Shown here: piece after piece, positions 5,624-8,491 of the stretch
Layout of the letters: each line of letters starts with the position of its first letter
Numbering within the stretch: position 1 is the first letter of the stretch
Assembly (NCBI GenBank): GCA_905206345.1
Contig: CAJLGW010000071.1
Span: forward strand, 1-8,491
Source of the DNA: an uncultured Sutterella sp.
Lineage (GTDB): Bacteria; Pseudomonadota; Gammaproteobacteria; Burkholderiales; Burkholderiaceae_F
DNA: 8,491 bases
Direction of reading: 5' to 3'
Position numbers and translations under genes: made by a program
The notes under the pieces: model-generated
What the model saw: the letters and a program-made list of their open reading frames with translations, nothing else
The model's database searches: none
What the model was told of the DNA's origin: nothing

Positions 5624-6223
5624 TCATTGATCATGATTTTTCAAAAAATTAATAACCGAAGCTGGCATCAAGTCTTTCAATTTCAGTGTTGAAGGACCTT
5701 GTTGACGAACACACTCTCGAATCTCTGAGCTTGAAATCGGCACCTCAGGCATTGAAATAAACTCAACGCAACCTGGGTTGTCTTTGACAAATTGTGCAAC
5801 CGATTCAGTTGTTTGCTCCAGACTGGCATTTCGCGAGAAAACCGCTACTCTACAGCACTTGAGAATACCTTGCCAATTTTTCCAAGTATGAAAGTTTGCC
5901 CATTGATCGGACCCAATCAAATAGAAAATTTCATCCTTGGGATAACGGTGAATAAAAGTCTCTAACGTGTCAATGGAGTATGAAGGCGTTTGAGCTTCAA
6001 TTTCCAAACGATCTACGCTCATTTTGGGTTCATTGGCAATTGCCGCCTCAATCATTTGCGCACGAACAAAACCGTCCGTGATTTCTTGTCCGCTTTTTTG
6101 CCAAGGAAGGGCCGGTATCCAAATCAAACGATCAAGACAAAGGGCATCAATCGCGTGATGGGCTAGCGCCATATGACCGTTGTGAACAGGATCGAAAGTG
6201 CCGCCAAAAAGACCGATTTTCAT
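5624..6223 (-). CDS. nadD: Nicotinate-nucleotide adenylyltransferase
   Basis: This 199-residue enzyme joins nicotinate mononucleotide and ATP to give nicotinate adenine dinucleotide, the penultimate step to NAD. The nucleotidyltransferase signature GGTFDPVHNGH is at 7-17 with H14 and H17. SYSIDTLETF (81-90), LIGSDQW (102-108) and ISSSEIRE (163-170) are the other family motifs, all intact. Length fits (E. coli NadD is 213). The start is fixed by the conserved N-terminus, and no in-frame ATG, GTG or TTG lies upstream before purD. There is no Shine-Dalgarno sequence; instead the bases directly before the ATG are CCTCCTT, the anti-Shine-Dalgarno sequence itself. A terminator-like hairpin lies 16 bp upstream. 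Sampled lines have lower GC than purD or yebC. In many Burkholderiales hemF lies between purD and nadD; it is absent here. Confidence 0.96.
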   Translation of the reverse strand: MKIGLFGGTFDPVHNGHMALAHHAIDALCLDRLIWIPALPWQKSGQEITDGFVRAQMIEAAIANEPKMSVDRLEIEAQTPSYSIDTLETFIHRYPKDEIFYLIGSDQWANFHTWKNWQGILKCCRVAVFSRNASLEQTTESVAQFVKDNPGCVEFISMPEVPISSSEIRECVRQQGPSTLKLKDLMPASVINFLKNHDQ

Positions 6224-6239
6224 AAGGAGGTTAAATAAA

Positions 6240-6271
6240 AAGCGGAAAAAGCGAAGTGGCCTTTTCCGCTT
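6240..6271 (-). terminator. Terminator-like hairpin between purD and nadD
   Basis: AAGCGGAAAA (6271-6262 in transcript direction) pairs perfectly with TTTTCCGCTT (6249-6240), giving 10 bp around a 12-base loop. A U-rich tail follows (TTTATTTAA, 6239-6231). It begins 17 bp after the purD stop and ends 16 bp before the nadD ATG, so it can both end the yebC-purD transcript and crowd the nadD start region in any readthrough message. The loop side carries AAAAAGCGAAG (6246-6256), the same 11-mer as one arm of the rpoZ-spoT hairpin. Confidence 0.7.
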
Positions 6272-6288
6272 CTCTTTAATCGATAAAG

Positions 6289-7566
6289 TTACTTCATTGC
6301 GCGGTAGCCAATATCAGAGCGATATTGCATACCGTCAAAATGAACTTGCTTGACGCCTTCGTAAGCCTTATGTGCGGCAGCACGAATATCATCGCCCAAG
6401 CCCACTACGCAAAGCACGCGGCCGCCGGAGACAACGGTCTTGCCGGCAACAGCCTTGGTGCCGGCATGAAACACCATCAAGTCAGCCGTATTGGCGGGCA
6501 ATGAGGTGATTTCAGCACCCTTTTCGGGGCTTTCCGGATAACCCTTGGCTGCGCACACGACGCCCAAAGCAAAGCGAGGATCCCATTGAACCGTCACTTC
6601 GTTGAGTTTGCCGTCGATCGCAGCTTGCACCAAGTCCACTAAAGAGGATTGCAAACGGCTCATGATCGGTTGCGTTTCCGGGTCACCCATGCGGCAGTTA
6701 AATTCCACGGTCTTAGCGGTCAACGTACCGTCCTTGTCATGACCGATCATCAAACCGGCATACAAGAAACCGGTAAAGGGCGTGCCGTCTTTGGCCATGC
6801 CTTCAACGGTCGGTAAAATGATCGTGCGCATAACGAGATCGTGCACTTCTTGCGTGACCACCGGAGCCGGAGAGTAAGCACCCATACCACCCGTGTTCGG
6901 GCCCATGTCCTTATCAAGCAAGCGCTTGTGGTCTTGGCTAGAAGCCATGGGAATCACGTGTTCACCGTCAACCATGACGATAAAGCTCGCTTCTTCGCCT
7001 TCTAAGAAGTCTTCAATCACGACGCGAGCACCAGCAGAACCAAACTTATTGCCTTCGAGCATCATGTCGATAGCGTCATGAGCGTCTTGCAAATTCATGG
7101 CAACAATCACGCCTTTACCGGCGGCCAAACCGTCAGCCTTAATGACGATCGGAGCACCCTTACGGTCAACGTAAGCGTGGGCTTCTTGAGCATCGCTAAA
7201 GGTTTCGTAATCCGCCGTGGGCACACCGTGGCGCTTCATGAAAGCCTTGGCAAAGTCCTTAGAACTTTCCAATTGAGCGGCAGCCTTCGTCGGTCCAAAG
7301 ATCGGTAAATTTTGACTACGGAAGTAGTCAACGATGCCACCCGCCAACGGGGCTTCGGGACCGACCAATGTAAAGGCCACGTCATTGGCACGAACAAAAT
7401 CGGCCAACTTTTCAAAGTCGCTTTCGGCAACGTTTTGAAGTTTGTCGCAAAGAGCGGTACCGGCATTGCCGGGAGCCACAAAAACGGTTTCAACACGTTC
7501 GTCTTGTGACAAACGCCATGCGAGCGTATGTTCGCGGCCGCCAGAGCCAATTACGAGAAGTTTCAT
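6289..7566 (-). CDS. purD: Phosphoribosylamine-glycine ligase (GARS)
   Basis: This 425-residue ATP-grasp enzyme makes glycinamide ribonucleotide from phosphoribosylamine, glycine and ATP, the second step of de novo purine synthesis. The N domain opens with VIGSGGREH (5-13), followed by VGPEAPLAGG (68-77). The ATP-grasp part shows PIVIKADGLAAGKGV (139-153), FLEGEEASF (187-195), the glycine-rich DMGPNTGGMGAY (220-231), GFLYAGLM (266-273) and VEFNCRMGDPE (287-297), with E288 and N290 as the expected metal ligands. HAGT (367-370) in the C domain is also conserved. Length agrees with E. coli PurD (429). It is the single-function bacterial form, with no AIRS or GART fusion. The ribosome site is weak (GGGA about eight bases upstream). 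The gene follows yebC by 25 bp with no terminator between, so the two are probably co-transcribed. Confidence 0.98.
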   Translation of the reverse strand: MKLLVIGSGGREHTLAWRLSQDERVETVFVAPGNAGTALCDKLQNVAESDFEKLADFVRANDVAFTLVGPEAPLAGGIVDYFRSQNLPIFGPTKAAAQLESSKDFAKAFMKRHGVPTADYETFSDAQEAHAYVDRKGAPIVIKADGLAAGKGVIVAMNLQDAHDAIDMMLEGNKFGSAGARVVIEDFLEGEEASFIVMVDGEHVIPMASSQDHKRLLDKDMGPNTGGMGAYSPAPVVTQEVHDLVMRTIILPTVEGMAKDGTPFTGFLYAGLMIGHDKDGTLTAKTVEFNCRMGDPETQPIMSRLQSSLVDLVQAAIDGKLNEVTVQWDPRFALGVVCAAKGYPESPEKGAEITSLPANTADLMVFHAGTKAVAGKTVVSGGRVLCVVGLGDDIRAAAHKAYEGVKQVHFDGMQYRSDIGYRAMK

Positions 7567-7591
7567 TGTGCAAGTCCCAAAGATAATTTAA

Positions 7592-8314
7592 TTATTCAAA
7601 AGAAGCGGTCGTATAGACTTGTTGAACGTCATCCAAGTCTTCCAAAGCGTCGATCAAACGTTGCATACGTTCGGCATCTTCACCTTGCAATTCGGTTTCG
7701 TTCAAAGCCTTCATCGTGACTTCGGCCATTTCTGGCGTCATGCCGGCAGCTTCAAAAGCGTTGTTAACGTCTTCGAAAGCGCTCGGTGCGCAAACAACTT
7801 CAATACCGCCATCTTCGTCGGTGATCACGTCATCGGCACCGGCTTCCAAAGCAACGTTCATCACGTCGTCTTCGGTGTACTTGCCCGGAGCAAAGAAGAA
7901 TTGACCACAGTGCGTAAACATGAAAGCCACGCAGCCGTCGGTACCTAAGTTACCGCCGTGCTTACTCAAGATGTGACGAACGTCAGCCACCGTACGCGTA
8001 CGGTTATCCGTTGCCGTATCGATGATCACGGCAGCGCCACCCACGCCATAGCCTTCATAACGAATTTCTTCAAAGTTCGCGCCTTCTAATTGACCAGAGC
8101 CCTTCAAAATGGCGTTTTTGATCGTGTCCTTCGGAACGTTAGCGCCACGAGCCTTCAATAAAGCCAAGCGCAAACGGGAGTTGGAATCGGGGTCGGCACC
8201 GTTGCGAGCAGCAACAATGATTTCACGAACGATCTTCGTCCAGAGGTTAGAGCGCTTAGCGTCTTGACGGCCCTTACGGTGTTGAATATTGGCCCACTTG
8301 GAATGCCCAGCCAT
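7592..8314 (-). CDS. yebC: YebC/TACO1-family translation or transcription regulator
   Basis: This 240-residue protein of the YebC/PmpR (DUF28, TACO1) family opens with the invariant MAGHSKWANIQHRKGRQDAK. Other family blocks are RLALLKARGANVPKDTI (49-65), IRYEGYGVGGAAVIID (83-98), TDNRTRTVADVRH (101-113) and the glycine segment GGNLGTDGCVAFMF (119-132). The C-terminal half is acidic (for example EDDVMNVALEAGADDVITDE), as usual. Members have been described as DNA-binding regulators and, more recently, as ribosome-associated factors that help at proline-rich or other stalling sites; which role applies here cannot be told from sequence. A clear ribosome site (AAAGGA, seven bases upstream) supports the start. 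A good sigma70-like promoter precedes it, making it the likely first gene of a yebC-purD unit. Confidence 0.97.
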   Translation of the reverse strand: MAGHSKWANIQHRKGRQDAKRSNLWTKIVREIIVAARNGADPDSNSRLRLALLKARGANVPKDTIKNAILKGSGQLEGANFEEIRYEGYGVGGAAVIIDTATDNRTRTVADVRHILSKHGGNLGTDGCVAFMFTHCGQFFFAPGKYTEDDVMNVALEAGADDVITDEDGGIEVVCAPSAFEDVNNAFEAAGMTPEMAEVTMKALNETELQGEDAERMQRLIDALEDLDDVQQVYTTASFE

Positions 8315-8330
8315 GAAAATATCCTTTCAA

Positions 8331-8374
8331 AAATTTCGAAATTTGGAATGTGTTTCTTGCTCAATCACAAGAAA
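8331..8374 (-). other. Structured leader of yebC: hairpin and AT-rich palindrome
   Basis: Two inverted repeats lie in the 5' untranslated region predicted from the upstream promoter. TTTCTTG (8353-8359) pairs with CAAGAAA (8368-8374) around eight bases. AAATTTCGAAATTT (8331-8344) is a perfect 14-bp palindrome just upstream of the ribosome site (8322-8327). The palindrome could be an operator or a weak RNA hairpin. It matches no operator I recognise. Confidence 0.35.
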
Positions 8375-8394
8375 ACTAAAAAGTTAACTTATTA

Positions 8395-8423
8395 ATTTTA
8401 CATGGCTTTGAAGGGCTTGTCTT
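8395..8423 (-). promoter_or_regulatory. Candidate sigma70 promoter for yebC-purD
   Basis: The minus strand carries AAGACA (8423-8418, four of six matches to TTGACA), exactly 17 bp, then TAAAAT (8400-8395, five of six matches to TATAAT). Predicted transcription would start near 8388, giving a leader of about 75 bases before yebC. It is the best-matched promoter in the window and stands upstream of the first gene of the cluster. Confidence 0.6.
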
Positions 8424-8491
8424 TACAGATGTTTGAAGGTTCATCACACTTTAGCGTGAAAGTTGTAAAACCCAAGCAAAAAGTGGTAACA
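8402..8491 (+). CDS. Possible start of a divergent plus-strand gene, cut by the window edge (tentative)
   Basis: From the ATG at 8402 a plus-strand frame stays open for 30 codons to the end of the window (beginning MALKGLSLQMFEGSSHF and going on with alternating Val and Lys residues). Codon choice looks plausible, and the composition is unlike the Arg/Cys/His-rich shadow frames elsewhere. Against it: no ribosome site precedes the ATG, the start overlaps the yebC promoter, no family is recognisable, and an open run of this length is common by chance. A second in-frame ATG lies at 8429. Confidence 0.25.
   Translation, partial: MALKGLSLQMFEGSSHFSVKVVKPKQKVVT

Noticed and set aside
8155..8364. 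A 69-codon minus-strand frame overlapping the yebC start
   Set aside because: It is out of frame with the clear yebC N-terminus and has no recognisable product.
1..8491. CRISPR array, toxin-antitoxin, restriction or other defence system
   Set aside because: No regularly spaced repeats are present and every substantial gene is a recognisable housekeeping gene or the small lipoprotein.

Overview
This window is a compact block of bacterial housekeeping genes, all transcribed on the minus strand, so the gene order in the direction of transcription runs from high to low coordinates. The content and order (yebC, purD, nadD, rsfS, rlmH, maf, then gmk, rpoZ, spoT) point to a betaproteobacterium of the order Burkholderiales. 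The omega subunit has the short 67-residue form usual in that group. GC near 50% or a little below, judged by eye from sampled lines, would suit a host-associated lineage such as the Sutterellaceae (Sutterella/Parasutterella type). That family placement is inference; the class is better supported.

Layout, right to left. 8491-8315 is an AT-rich leader with a good sigma70-like promoter for yebC. yebC (translation regulator) and purD (purine synthesis) follow 25 bp apart. A terminator-like hairpin lies just before nadD (NAD synthesis). A candidate extended -10 promoter then starts a second transcription unit: rsfS, a hairpin, rlmH (GTG start), and maf one base after the rlmH stop. gmk, rpoZ and spoT follow; a perfect 11-bp terminator stem separates rpoZ from spoT, and a strong GC-rich terminator closes spoT. 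A small lipoprotein gene (489-67) ends the gene block.

The genes fall into linked themes. RsfS and RlmH act on the large ribosomal subunit, and YebC acts on translation or transcription. PurD, Gmk, NadD and Maf make or police nucleotides and NAD. Gmk makes GDP, SpoT makes and destroys (p)ppGpp, and omega carries the MAR motif that forms part of a ppGpp site on RNA polymerase, so 3887-636 is a guanine-nucleotide and stringent-response unit.

The one mobile-element signal is at the left edge. Bases 1-53 on the plus strand read as the 3' end of a group II intron (end of domain V, domain VI with a bulged branch-point A, and an AY 3' terminus), sitting 13 bp beyond the lipoprotein stop and facing it. 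I see no CRISPR array, tRNA, rRNA, toxin-antitoxin or defence system, and no undescribed system. The points worth attention are the intron edge, the repeated terminator-like hairpins inside a one-directional cluster, and the unusual nadD leader, which carries an anti-Shine-Dalgarno sequence.
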